Below are positions 33,153 through 43,919 of a stretch of DNA of 62,000 nucleotides, piece after piece. This stretch comes from Mesostigma viride (taxonomy: Eukaryota; Streptophyta; Mesostigmatophyceae; Mesostigmatales; Mesostigmataceae). Each line of letters opens with the position of its first letter. Within the stretch, counting starts at the first letter, position 1. The stretch spans positions 3,178,534 to 3,240,533 of the forward strand of contig RPFO01000104.1 in assembly GCA_009746045.1 (NCBI GenBank). Reading direction: 5' to 3'. The position numbers were made by a program, and so were the translations under genes. The notes beneath the pieces were generated by a model that saw nothing but the letters and a program-made list of their open reading frames with translations, was not told where the DNA came from and made no database searches.

Positions 33153-33724
33153 TGTTACGCCGCGGATATCTACCTCCACCTCTACCTCTAATGGGCCTGA
33201 TACTACCTAAACTGGTCAGGCCTCCTCTACTTAACCCTCTAGCGAAAGACGAACGTGACGGAGCTGATCTCAATGCATTAACGTAAGTGTTGCTATAATA
33301 CGCCATACAACCATTTACCAAAACCCGTTTACTCCAGGAATAGAGGAAGGAAACACAACTACACTGCCGTGACCCAAGCCTAAATGTGTCAATTCACTTA
33401 ACACACGCCGAGTGACCACACAAAGAGTGGAACGTGCATAAATGGTCACCAACGGTCCAACAGGCTCGGGCCGACCTGGCCCTCGCCTGCAGAACCACAG
33501 AAACACAGGCAGGTGCACAGATGCACGCCGGTCCACTACATTCTACAAAAGGATAAGGACCACTAATATAGTACGCGGCGCGGCGCCCAAAGGCACCCAA
33601 TATACCACAGTACTGTTACGGGGACAATCATGTCCAGACTAGAACTGCACGTAACCTAGGAACAACCGAGGCCAAGGACCTAATTTACGTCCGTAACTAC
33701 AACGAATTGTTACGCGACGTAACA
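33153..33724 (-). repeat. 3' LTR of the gypsy chromovirus
   Basis: 572 bp, identical to the right LTR except one base (C at 33607, where the other has T at 53077). Ends are the inverted heptamers TGTTACG/CGTAACA. Confidence 0.95.
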
Positions 33725-33737
33725 CCTCCCCCCCCAC
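33725..33737 (-). promoter_or_regulatory. Polypurine tract
   Basis: On the minus strand GTGGGGGGGGAGG directly precedes the 3' LTR. This is the expected primer site for plus-strand DNA synthesis. Confidence 0.8.
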
Positions 33738-34101
33738 AAAAGGTAGGGAGCCCTCTCCCTACGCAGAGAGGAGGGAACCAGAGGGGTAGGAAAATAATCC
33801 TAACGCACCCAGCACACACCAACACAATCGATAGACCATCCCAGATACAAAGCACCAATAGTTCACACGGTCTCCACCACCACGCCGGGTGGTGTAGGGT
33901 TAGCCAGCACCAAGCCTGGTGGTAGGTTCCCCTAACTGCCTGGAACGGAGTCCTGGCCGGGGGGGACGGCACTGGGCAGGACACACAGAGTAAACACATC
34001 AGCGCTAAGGACCAAGAACAGCCAACCAACTGGCCAGAATATGAGGGCGACTCTACATACCGGAGGGACAACACCCTCAGGTCGGGCCTAAGGCCCTCTA
34101 T

Positions 34102-36466
34102 CTAGTGGCCATCCGTCTGGTAAGTGCCACGAGAGGCCAGCAGGACCTCCAGGTAGGCCTGGTAGTGAGCCACATCCTCAACATTGTCATGCCTATCTAC
34201 AGTGAGGAAAACATCGGCCCACACGCCGTCAGGAAAGAGGCCCAGGAAGGCCCAGTAATACCTATGCTGCGTGAGGACGACCTGGCCACGGGCCCAGTCC
34301 AGAAAGCCACAGGCAAAGAGGCGAAGGAAAGGCTCTACCGCGATCAGGCAAAGGGCCCGCAGGAGGAGGCAATGATACCGAATCCGAGGGCGCAGACCCG
34401 TCGGGAAGAACAGGTCCACCAGGGGCTCCACGTTGGACGGCCACAACCGGATGTGCCGAATCTCGCGGGAGCGCCACCGACGAACACACTGTCGCGACCC
34501 GAATGTCTCTAGGTAGTCGCTGGCACGAGGAGGAGGGTGACCGCGGGAGTCTAGACCCTGGCCCGGGATAGGCGCCGGGCGGCGGGCATCCCACTCAAGG
34601 ATGGGCTGGAGGACCGTAGTGTACGCCGCACCCGGCACCGCAGGAAACTCTACTGTAAGGGCATCCGAAGCCATAATGCCCAGAGGGGGAGGGTAAGCCC
34701 ACTGAAACCCACCGTAGGTGTCCAAGTCGTTGTGGCGCCTCGCCCAGCGATACAGGACGCGCCGGACCAGGATCTCACCCTCGAACACCGGATCAGCTAA
34801 AATAACCATGTCGAACGGAGGCCGATCAGTCTCAATGGGTAGGCCACGATCCCGGGGCGCCCGACACACCTGGGAGAACCCATAGGACATGGGAGAGATG
34901 GCAAGCTCAGCAGAGGCGCGCGGCAGGTCACACTGTCGGCAGGCGAGTGCGGACATACCATACCCCGGAATGGGCGTGTCACGCGACTCCGGCGTCGCGT
35001 GCACCACAGAAGGAGCCCTGTCCCGATCACCCTGGGACAACTCCCTGAGGGAATCGGCAGCGCGGGTGGCGCGAGGATCCTGACCGGTGGACCGAACAAC
35101 CGCGGCCAAGACCGCGAGGCCGAAGGAGGAGGGACCGGAGCAGGGGCTGACGCAGGGGCAGGAGCCGACACCGACGCAGGGGGCACTGGTAAAACAGGAG
35201 GTCGCGCCGGACCTGAAGCCAGAGAGGGCCGTGACGGACCCACCAACGACGCAGGCGCGCCGGTCTCCGTTGCCGGTGCACCCTCAGGCCACATGTTGAA
35301 AATGGGGCCCGTAGGGACAGGCAGTCCTGCATAAGATTGACTACCATCCAGGCCCCAGTCAGGAACCGGAATCCTCTGCGGAGGACCACCCTCCCAAAGT
35401 CTGGGAAGCCGCTAGTATCGCCAAAGAAACCCCGCGACGTCTGCGCCTGAGCGGGAGGAGGCTCGGAAGCAGCGACGGAGGGCGAGCTAACAGGGGCAGG
35501 AGACTCCCGCGTAGGCGCAGGTAGAGCGGTGACAGGCGCAGAGGCAGCAGGAGTCGCAGGAGCCGCCGGAACCACAGCGACCGCGGGCGCAGGCGGGGGC
35601 GCGGGCGAAGCCGTAGTCGCCGGGGCGACAGAAGGGGTAGGGGGCGCGGATCCAGCCGGCGTGGCCGGGACCTGCGCCTGGGCCGCAAGGAAGGCCCCAA
35701 ACGCCGTGGTCAAAGACTGGATCTGAGCCTGCATAGCCGAGACCGTCGCCGAAAGAGGATCAGGCAAACCCGAAGGGGTAGGCTCCACTGCGACATCCCG
35801 GGTCGACCGAGGGGACGACGGGACCGGAGAGGGAGGGACAGACACCGAGGAGGCGGACGCAGCGCTCGAGGCAGAATAATCTGGAGTATAATGTACCTCA
35901 GCTGGGGCGCCCGAAGGGGTAGGACCACTAACCGCTAGTCCCGCCGACTGATCAGCTATCTCCATGAACTCTACGGCCCGTAAAAGGTCGCAGGGGTTCT
36001 CGTCTACCTCAGCATCACCCTCAGCTGGAAGCCACGGGAACACCTCCCGTAGGCAGGTACGGCCCACAGGAGTGGAGAGGTAGGAGAACACACGGCAACA
36101 CCGGAGAACCGCATCTATCTGCCCCAAGGCGGGACAGCTGGAACCACACCCCAACAAACAGTGTCCGGCATCATCGAAACCGTGCAGGACAAGCTGGTGC
36201 GGCTCATCAGGGGAAGGACCATACCACGTGACCCCGAAGAGGGCCGCCCTGACTAAGCTCGCATGTTGGGCCTGAAGGGCCGGCTGCACAACGCCACCCC
36301 GGTAACATGATCGCGACACCCAACGGCCCGGAAGGGCCTCGAAATACAGCTCAGGGTCCGGTAGGGGCAGGGACGGCAGCGGGCTCTCAGCCGGAGGGGT
36401 AGGCTCGTCATGACGGCTGCGGAGGGGAGGGGACAACCAACCACCCGTCGACAGCAGACATAACAT
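34102..36466 (-). pseudogene. Extra ORF between integrase and 3' LTR (env position), unknown function
   Basis: About 780 residues over three minus-strand frames (36466 to about 35330, then to about 35100, then to 34102), with two single-base breaks. The N-terminal part has several Cys (HCLLGCGSSCPALGQ; RCCRVFSYLST) and PVGRTCLREVFPWLPAEGD. The middle is a Pro/Ala/Ser-rich linker. The C-terminal part (SRDTPIPGYGMSALACRQCD ... DNVEDVAHYQAYLEVLL) is compact and Arg/Trp-rich. There is no clear signal peptide or membrane span, so an envelope protein is not supported. It starts 22 bp past the integrase stop. I do not recognise the family. Confidence 0.6.
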
Positions 36467-36487
36467 AAGAGAGGAGAAGGCCTACGA

Positions 36488-38080
36488 CTAGAGCTTGTGC
36501 AGGGTTTTATATTCCTGCAGCAGGCGACTACACCCATCTAGCTCACTCTCCGTATACCAAACCTTATCTACTTCACTACGAGCATACATCCACTTCACTT
36601 TATACTGACGCTGGGTACCGCGGCCCTTTTTGATATCTCGATGGGCCACGATGCTTTCTACTTCGTCTTCTACTTCCCCAGTGTCAGGATTATGCTCTAA
36701 AGGGGCAGGCGCTAACTCCCTGCCAGCGAACGTACTAGGGTGGTACAGTTTAAGCTGGCTCCTATGGAAGGTGTTTGAATGCGTTTGCCAAGAGGTAGGG
36801 ATATCGACCTTATACAAGAAATTTCCTACCCTAGACAACACATGGAAGGGTCCTAAGAAGGCAGGCCTAAGTTTGACCTTCAGTTCTGCTTCAAACTTAT
36901 GAGCAAAACGGCCAACACGGGGGCCTTCTACTAATACTAGATCTCCTACTTCTATCTCAGGTGCTCGTCTATCTAAGGAGGCACGCAACCTAGCAAGGTA
37001 CTTAGCCTGAGCTTTTTGATACCCTGAGATCGCGTGGTCATGAGCAGTTTTCATTCTATCTAGTAAGGACTGTACACCTTCTACAGTATCTCGGGACACA
37101 TCATCCTTGTCCCGTAGAGGACTAGCTAAGAGAGAGGTAGGGGTAAGGGGCTGTCTCCCAGTATCTAAGAAGAAGGGCGTATATCCATGCGCAGCTTGGG
37201 GACAATTGTTGAGGGAGAACTCTACCAAACATAAATAATCCTCCCAATCACTACCCGAGCCATTAACATAGTGCCTAAGCGCTTCTTCTACTACTCTATT
37301 AAGACGCTCTACTAAATGAGAGGAGGAGGAGTGGTAGGCAGTACCGTAGGTAACCTTGGTACCGATGGCAGCGAAAAACTGCTGCCAAAAATCTGAGGTA
37401 AATAATTTATCCTTATCACTAATAAACTGCCTACTCAATCCATGATATCTATATACATTATTGAGGTATAGGCGTGCGCAATCACGTGCGGTGAGTTCTA
37501 AAGGACACGGCACAAGATGGCACATACGAGTAAAACGATCTATGAACACAAGGATTTGGGCATTGCCCCTATCATTCTTTCTAAAAGGTCCTACAAAATC
37601 CATCATGATAGAATCCCAAGGCATGATAGGGTCAGGCAAGGTCCTAGGTTCTGCTATCTGTCCTACATTATTGGGTTTCATTTCCTGGCAAGATTGACAA
37701 GTTCTAACATACTCATCCACATCCTTATAAAGGGAAGGCCAGTAATAAGAGCGGGCTACTAGGTCCCGTACCCGTTTACCACCCTGGTGAGCAGCTAAGT
37801 CATGCAACTCAAAGAGCAAGGAGGAGCGACAGATAGGAGGGACATACAGGCGCCATTGAGGGGGAGAATCTGCTATCTGCACATATAAAAACCCACCTAC
37901 AAATTTACAAGGGTGCTTGCCTAATTGTTGGGGATGTGCAGCAATGGCAGCTAATGCTTCCGGCTCAGTGGCCGTAAATCTACTAATAAGGCGTTCAAGA
38001 TCAGAGGTAGGCATCGCTACAGAAGTATCCAGAACAGGTTTAAAGAGATCTCCTACCGCCTTGCCGAAGAGAAGGGGAGG
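36488..38080 (-). CDS. Integrase with chromodomain (pol, 3' part)
   Basis: Retroviral-type integrase that inserts element DNA into the genome. Zinc-binding HHCC region (ELHDLAAHQGGKRVRD then CQSCQEMK), catalytic core with Asp in IMMDFVGPF, Asp in FISDKDKLF and Glu in HLVERLNRVVEE, then a GPF-like C-terminal part and a chromodomain (VESIVAHRDIKKG, YKVKWMY, VWYTESELDGC). The chromodomain places it among chromoviruses, where it directs integration to marked chromatin. The open frame starts at 38014; sequence to about 38080 continues upstream in the same frame and meets the RT frame across a one-base shift at a CCCC run. Confidence 0.92.
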   Translation of the reverse strand, partial: PPLLFGKAVGDLFKPVLDTSVAMPTSDLERLISRFTATEPEALAAIAAHPQQLGKHPCKFVGGFLYVQIADSPPQWRLYVPPICRSSLLFELHDLAAHQGGKRVRDLVARSYYWPSLYKDVDEYVRTCQSCQEMKPNNVGQIAEPRTLPDPIMPWDSIMMDFVGPFRKNDRGNAQILVFIDRFTRMCHLVPCPLELTARDCARLYLNNVYRYHGLSRQFISDKDKLFTSDFWQQFFAAIGTKVTYGTAYHSSSSHLVERLNRVVEEALRHYVNGSGSDWEDYLCLVEFSLNNCPQAAHGYTPFFLDTGRQPLTPTSLLASPLRDKDDVSRDTVEGVQSLLDRMKTAHDHAISGYQKAQAKYLARLRASLDRRAPEIEVGDLVLVEGPRVGRFAHKFEAELKVKLRPAFLGPFHVLSRVGNFLYKVDIPTSWQTHSNTFHRSQLKLYHPSTFAGRELAPAPLEHNPDTGEVEDEVESIVAHRDIKKGRGTQRQYKVKWMYARSEVDKVWYTESELDGCSRLLQEYKTLHKL

Positions 38081-38082
38081 TC

Positions 38083-40557
38083 CTAGGGGACTACGTTTTC
38101 ATAAGACTTTCCTGACCTAGTCGCTATATGGCTAAGCGGTATAGAAATTTTATTTTTCCCCTCCCCCCCCACCGAGGCCACAGGAAGGGCCTCACACGGG
38201 AGAGAGAGTCCTACGTGAGAAAGGAGATCAGGCATGCGAACAGCTGTATGAAAGAGGTAGGCATAGGAATCATCATCAGGTAGTTCACCATAAGGGGTTA
38301 CACCCATAGTAGTAGGAACTAGAGTAATATTGAGAACATCAAGGTCCTCGAAGAAGGAATAGTCTGCACGACGAGAGAGTGCATCTGGTACTATGTTATC
38401 TACACCCTTGACATACTGAAGTTTAAAAGGGGAAAACTGTGCTAAAAATTCCATCCAGCGCGCTTGCCGAGGGGTAAGGTTGGGTTGGGAGAGAAGATGG
38501 GTAAGGGGACGATGATCCGTTTGGATAACTAACCTATAAGGATCTAGCTCACAGGGTTCATTCAGGCAGACATCAAATTGAGCACCTTTAAGGAAGTGCT
38601 GCCACGCGTGGCAACAATACACCACCGCTAAGAGTTCCTGCTGGTGGACGGGATAGTTACGCTCCGCAGGGAGCATTGTCCTAGAGATATATTCAATTGG
38701 CTGTAAGCCCTGACCCTGATCCTGGAGAAGGACACCACCTATAGCTACTTTACTAGCATCTGTAGCCACAACAAAGGGTTTAGTAGTATCCGGTAGGATG
38801 AGTACAGGAGGGGAAAGGAGTAGGGATTTTAGGCACTGAAAAGCAGACTGACACTCACTACTCCAAACAAAGGGGATATCCTTCTTTAATAAATGATTAA
38901 TAGGGGCTGCTATAGTGGCGAAACGCGGGATAAAACGCCTATAGTAAGAAGCAATTCCTAGGAAACTACGTACACCTTTAACGTCGGTAGGAGTAGGCCA
39001 TTCCTGAATTGACTTAGTTTTATCCGGGTCGGTAGCGACCCCGGCATCTGACAGAACGTGCCCTAAAAATGGGACACTCCTACCCGAACGCACTTTAGCA
39101 CGGCGCGCCCACAAAGAATTTTCAGCCATTATTTCTAATACTTTCTTTAAATCACGTAGGTGCGTTTCAAAATCAGGAGAGTAAATAAGAATATCATCTA
39201 AGTAAGCTTGAGCACAAGAACGGTCATGCTCAGATAAAGAAACAGAGGAGAAGGAGGGATCCTTTAGATCAGAGGACACCTGAGGAAGATGAGAATTTCC
39301 CATAACAGGTCTAAGCACTTCATTCATTAACATTTGAAAAGAGGCAGGCGAGTTACAGAGTCCCATAGCCGCTACTCTAAACTGGTAATGACCAAAAGGG
39401 GTAGCAAAGGCGGTTTTATGGCAATCCTCAGGAGCTATCCGCAACTGCCAAAAACCATCCGCACAATCCAGTACTGTGAAACAAGTGGAACCTTTAACCT
39501 TATTAAATATATCGTCAATACGAGGTAGAGGGTATTTAGATTTCACAGTAATATCATTCAACTTCCTATAATCAGTAACTAGGCGAAACTTGCCATTTGG
39601 CTTAGGAACTAACAGGACACCAGCTGAGTAGGGGGAGTTACTAGGCTCTATCAATCCTGCTTCTAATAATGACACTAAAATCTGTTTTAGTTCCTTTAAC
39701 TCGGTAGGGCCCATTCTATACATCGGAGAGTGCGTAGGAACTGCACCGTCCTTGATAACTACACGGTGTAAAACAGAACGAGGAGGAGGATAAGAAGGAG
39801 TCTTTTCTTCAAATACTTTTGAGGAATCTATCACAGCCATGTATCTTACTATTTCATTTTCAGTAAATCCTACTCCTATTGTATCCACTGTATTTACATC
39901 TATATCCACACTATTGTTAGTGCTAGGTATCTGTTGTACTTCTAACTGAAGGAACATACATAATAGGTATCCATTTTGCTTTAATTCAGAACGTAATTCG
40001 TCATTTGACATTATTACTTCAGGTATAGGTCTTACAGGAGGATCAACAGGTGTAGGAGGAGTAATATCTACCAAGGATAAATTTTCCAATCTATAATGAC
40101 GTTCAGGTACCCAGTAAGAGCTATCTGGAAACCAAATGACCATGGTATCATAATTAATAGTAATCTTATTATCCTGGTGCCAATCTAATCCTAGTAATAC
40201 ATCAGCGGTAGTGATAGGGCCTATAGTGGCCGTCAGGTTGACAGTACGTCCTTGTATAACCATGGGAAGGGACACCGTACCCGGGGAATGACTGGTGCGA
40301 CCATCAGCATAATGAACAGTAACGGGTTTGGTGTGAGGGGTAGGGACTAGTCCTAAACGTCTAACTAGGGCCTCGCTCACAAAGGAGCTAGCCGCACCGC
40401 TATCTACCAACACAGAGACATTCAAGAGTTCATCAGCATGCAAGAAGGGGTCTACAACAGTGTGAGGGACGGTTAAACCACCATTCAAGAACATAAGAGG
40501 ACGCACACGTAGTGGTAGGGATGATTCAGCTCCTACAGAGGTTATAAAAACAGGCAA
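38083..40557 (-). CDS. Protease, reverse transcriptase and RNase H (pol, 5' part)
   Basis: 824 residues, one frame. Aspartic protease (VSVLVDSGAASSFVSEALV), a linker, then RT: VTDYRKLNDITVKSKYPLP, motif A FTVLDCADGFWQL, motif B FGHYQFRVAAMGLCNSPASF, catalytic YLDDILIYSP, and LGHVLSDAGVATDP. RNase H has VATDASKVAIGGVLLQD, the Glu of ELLAVVYCCHAW, TDHRPLTHLL and DALSRRADY. All catalytic residues are kept. A 28-residue insertion rich in Ser separates motif B from YLDD (about 39230-39310), longer than usual for Ty3/gypsy. It makes the element's cDNA. It ends at a stop at 38083-38085, one base out of frame with integrase. Confidence 0.95.
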   Translation of the reverse strand: MPVFITSVGAESSLPLRVRPLMFLNGGLTVPHTVVDPFLHADELLNVSVLVDSGAASSFVSEALVRRLGLVPTPHTKPVTVHYADGRTSHSPGTVSLPMVIQGRTVNLTATIGPITTADVLLGLDWHQDNKITINYDTMVIWFPDSSYWVPERHYRLENLSLVDITPPTPVDPPVRPIPEVIMSNDELRSELKQNGYLLCMFLQLEVQQIPSTNNSVDIDVNTVDTIGVGFTENEIVRYMAVIDSSKVFEEKTPSYPPPRSVLHRVVIKDGAVPTHSPMYRMGPTELKELKQILVSLLEAGLIEPSNSPYSAGVLLVPKPNGKFRLVTDYRKLNDITVKSKYPLPRIDDIFNKVKGSTCFTVLDCADGFWQLRIAPEDCHKTAFATPFGHYQFRVAAMGLCNSPASFQMLMNEVLRPVMGNSHLPQVSSDLKDPSFSSVSLSEHDRSCAQAYLDDILIYSPDFETHLRDLKKVLEIMAENSLWARRAKVRSGRSVPFLGHVLSDAGVATDPDKTKSIQEWPTPTDVKGVRSFLGIASYYRRFIPRFATIAAPINHLLKKDIPFVWSSECQSAFQCLKSLLLSPPVLILPDTTKPFVVATDASKVAIGGVLLQDQGQGLQPIEYISRTMLPAERNYPVHQQELLAVVYCCHAWQHFLKGAQFDVCLNEPCELDPYRLVIQTDHRPLTHLLSQPNLTPRQARWMEFLAQFSPFKLQYVKGVDNIVPDALSRRADYSFFEDLDVLNITLVPTTMGVTPYGELPDDDSYAYLFHTAVRMPDLLSHVGLSLPCEALPVASVGGEGKNKISIPLSHIATRSGKSYENVVP

Positions 40558-40619
40558 GCAAAAATTAATATCTGGGGTACTATCTAAGGACCTGTCCAGG
40601 TTACCCCCGGCTGACAGGC

Positions 40620-42367
40620 CTACTGTTCCCCCTCCCCCCCCAAATCCATAGGAACGAACCCCGAAGAAGACCCTGGCGGAAAAGCCACTGCTGGAGGGTC
40701 ACGAGGGATTGAAGAGGGTGCGGGAGCCTGATTATCATAGGGGAACCCTGGGGATCCTGTCTGCACAGCATTCAGCCTACTAGGGGTAGCTGAAGGAATG
40801 CGTCCTGAAGTGGGACGAATAGGAGCACGCTGAGGGGTACGAGGAGGGCGAGCGTCGGGATGAGGGGGAGCACCCGAAAGGAACTTGGGGCACTCACGTT
40901 TAAGATGACCTACTTCCTTACAATGATAGCAGGTAATATGAGAGACATCCAGAGCTGAAAGGTCAGTCACACAGATATCTAATTCTTCTACATAGGAGTT
41001 CTCCTCCTCAGGGGTAAGGATAATATTATTAATACGGGAACGGGTAGGAAGAGAAGGCGTGGAGAAGAAATCTGCTACACGTAAAAGATGCTGGCGCACA
41101 TGCTTGAGGGGCAGGTCAGTAAAACGGTAGGCAGAGAACTGGCGTTTGACTTCACGCAATAGGGGTCTACTGAGGCCCTGAAGGAAGCGGCACGCACTTC
41201 TGCACCCGACAGATCCCTAATTCGTACCATCTGAGCATCAAACTCTTTCATATATTCTTTGAAGGACTTGGTACCCTGCTGCAAGGTGCCAAAGGATAAT
41301 CTATCCTGCCAATCTGCATCGGGAGGGACTAAATGGTTCTCTAAACGCTTGAACAATTCTGCTACAGAGTTTGGGTAGGCATGAGAGGCAAGAGACTCAC
41401 ACTGGATGAGGTTAGCAAGTTCAGGAGTAATGCAGGTAGTAAGATAATGAGGAACTAGTACAGCATCAGAGAGGCGCCACCTATTGTGGTTCTGCCAGGA
41501 CTCTGTGTTCTGGGTGAGCAACATAATGAAGGTGAAAAACTGTTGAGGGGTAGACTTGACATCCAGCTTAGGAAGGTTGGCAAAGAGGGGAAGAGCAGGA
41601 GGCTTAGGGGGATTAGAAGAATCAGTTTTTCCCATAGGGCCACTATCTTCCACTGCTACATAAGCGGGATAGAAGGAAGGGATAGGAAAAGTCTTGGGTA
41701 GGGGTCTAGAGGGAGCCACCGTTTCCGGATGGTGCCCATAGGAGAAGGGGACAGTATATTGCTCACGAAGAGAGGAATAGGCAAAATGATCATAATTCCT
41801 ATCATCTAGGGGCATGGTACTGAAATCATTATTAACTTCTAAATCAGCCACACGGGTAGGAACCTGGGCAGCCTCATAGGCCGTCTCAGGGTAGGACCAG
41901 GAAGCAGGTGGGAAAAAGGGGACTGCACTAGGGCGCCCAGAAGGGCCGACAGGGGCCGAGGTACGACCCGTGTTAATAGCAGGCATTGAAGGCACAGGGT
42001 GGGAAGGAGGCCTAGGAGCATTGTTAGTGTGTGAGGACCTGCTGGAGGGGTGAGCCAAGGTTGCAGAAGGGGCAGGGGCCTGGTTCACAACGAAAGAAGG
42101 TTCCTCACTAAATCTGACTTGGGAAATACGTTGTTCATAGGTAGGTGGGGTAATTGAGGGACGACGGCGACCACCAGCAGCAGGAGAAGGCGGTGAGGTA
42201 CGCAGAATACCTTGAGGAGTGAGATGGTGTACCGTTTCCAAGGAGTCCCGTCGGTTACCACGAGTATTGTTATTGTTAATGTTATTAGTAGTATTATTAT
42301 TATTATTATTATTGGTAGTAGGAGTATTGGTAGGTATAGGCGACAGGTTACCACCCATTGGATCCAT
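40620..42367 (-). pseudogene. Gag polyprotein with CCHC zinc knuckle (one frame break)
   Basis: Structural capsid/nucleocapsid protein. The first frame (42367-41075) starts MDPMGGNLSPIPTNTP, has an Asn/Thr repeat tract and a Pro/Ser-rich segment, then the capsid region (LFKRLENHLVPPDADWQDRL; GTLQQGTKSFKEYMKEFDAQ). The second frame (41159-40620) continues from FLQGLSRPLL through CYHCKEVGHLKREC, a C-x2-C-x4-H-x4-C knuckle, to a Pro-rich end MDLGGEGEQ. The frames overlap and switch near 41,180, so one base is out of register. This could be a mutation, an assembly error or a programmed shift. Confidence 0.85.
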
Positions 42368-42397
42368 TTTTGTTTAAGTAAATGATCAAAAATCTAA

Positions 42398-42894
42398 CTG
42401 AAAGCAGCAAGGATAAAGGACAAGGCCTAATATAAGGCAAGGAAAGAAAAGGAAAAGATTTTAATGGTTTAACAGAAAGGAACAATTTAAATCAGTCCTT
42501 TTTAACAACAGTAATGGATAGGGAACCGAATTCCAAGGTGAGAGGAGTATCTAAGCTAGAAGAGGATGCAGCCCTCTTAGGGGGAGACGAAGGAGGGGTA
42601 GCAAAATCTAGAGCTTCTACAGGAGGGCGACCATGAGGAGTAGAACGTACGTGTAGGCCTAGATCTGATACGCTATGGTCTATAAGGAATTGTTGAGCTT
42701 CCTCGAAGGTAACAAATTTCTTATACCTAATTACATTATATGTACGGTTTTGCACTATCTTCCTAGCATCTGACCAAGAGAGGAAAATGGCTGACCATTG
42801 AGGGGTAATAACCACGTAATACTTAGCTAAACTATTATCACTAAATGAATGGGAAGGCGCAGTAAAAACACGACGTTGACTCATGATAACTCAC
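42398..42894 (-). other. Possible intron enclosing the viroplasmin-like ORF
   Basis: On the minus strand CGCCAG-GTGAGT (donor GT at 42894) lies 9 bp before the small ORF's ATG, and TTGCTGCTTTCAG (AG at 42399-42398) lies between that ORF and the gag ATG. Splicing would remove exactly the small ORF and place the leader just ahead of gag. Predicted from consensus only. Confidence 0.4.
42492..42884 (-). CDS. Viroplasmin / RNase H1 N-terminal-domain protein, upstream of gag
   Basis: 130 residues. Residues 20-66 (KYYVVITPQWSAIFLSWSDA, then YKKFVTFEEAQQFL) match the small domain found at the N-terminus of eukaryotic RNase H1, where it binds RNA/DNA hybrid, and in caulimovirus viroplasmin. The remainder is Ser/Pro-rich with a basic end. 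Here it is a free-standing ORF between the 5' leader and gag, on the element's coding strand, 124 bp before the gag ATG. A hybrid-binding helper for reverse transcription is a reasonable guess, not shown. The frame is intact, unlike gag, and lies in a possible intron. Confidence 0.75.
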   Translation of the reverse strand: MSQRRVFTAPSHSFSDNSLAKYYVVITPQWSAIFLSWSDARKIVQNRTYNVIRYKKFVTFEEAQQFLIDHSVSDLGLHVRSTPHGRPPVEALDFATPPSSPPKRAASSSSLDTPLTLEFGSLSITVVKKD

Positions 42895-43919
42895 CTGGCG
42901 TGTCTTGTGATGTCAAGCTAGACGAGGTAGGGGTAGGCGACTTAGCTTGACGATCTGGATCACCGAAAGAAGAAGGAGGGCGGGAGTTTCCAGCTCTCGT
43001 CCTAAGTCAGCGGCCGGATATCCGGGTGGTTTTACCGGATTAGGATACATTTGCACGGCTTCAAATGTATCCTAAATGCACCATTGGCAAACATGGTTTC
43101 TGGACATGGTCGATATCATTAATATGTTTGGCAAGCATAATATGATCATGCTTGCCAAAGATGTTGTCTCTTTTCATATTTCACACATATATTATCGGCC
43201 TCGGCGTGCCATGCTTCCACGTTTGTTGTCTCTTTTCATATATTGTGAATATGATCAATAAAATTCCAAACATGACCATGTTGGAGACTTCAAGTGGAGC
43301 ATCATGATTACTGTTTTCACTATTACGTAACCCATGGTTCATGTTAACATGGCATAATGAGCAATCCTATTGACCCCATGACTAATGGTGAAGTTAATAA
43401 AGTTACATCGTGGCACGTCACTATAGCATCAAGTTGCATCATTGTGCATAAAGTAGTTTAGCACTGAGTTGGCATGCCAACACCAGGTACACTAAATAAA
43501 TTAAAACCAGAATTGATAAACAACCCAGTATCCAAATACAGTATCCATATATATGCAGGTCGTACTACAGGTACAGCCACGGCTGCCACGCGGCTTCTGC
43601 AGCGATCACGCTCTTTCTCCTAGACAATTGCTCTACTGGTCCCTACAGGTCGGTCGACTTGGACCATGATGCGTCAAGAACAGTTAATTGACCGACTTAA
43701 ACAAGATGTTTGTCTACATGCAGCTGTCTGCACCTAACTAACGCGAAACCGCGTGCTACCAAATATAGGGGCAAATGCATGAGTAACACATGTCAACGCA
43801 CAACCGGTGGAAATCACGCGATACCAACCGCGGCAACAGTGGTGTGAACATAGCGGGCACTGACATGCAAAAAAGCACCAGCAGCGGCATCAGTAGCAAA
43901 TTGTAGTAGCGGAACAATA

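Noticed and set aside
32495-33286. Plus-strand Ser- and Leu-rich ORFs at 32.5-33.3 kb
   Set aside because: Antisense shadows of the acidic tract of the HUH gene; one extends into the LTR.
34102-36466. Envelope glycoprotein in the gypsy element
   Set aside because: Position fits, but there is no signal peptide, membrane span or fusion-like segment, so only 'extra ORF' is supported.
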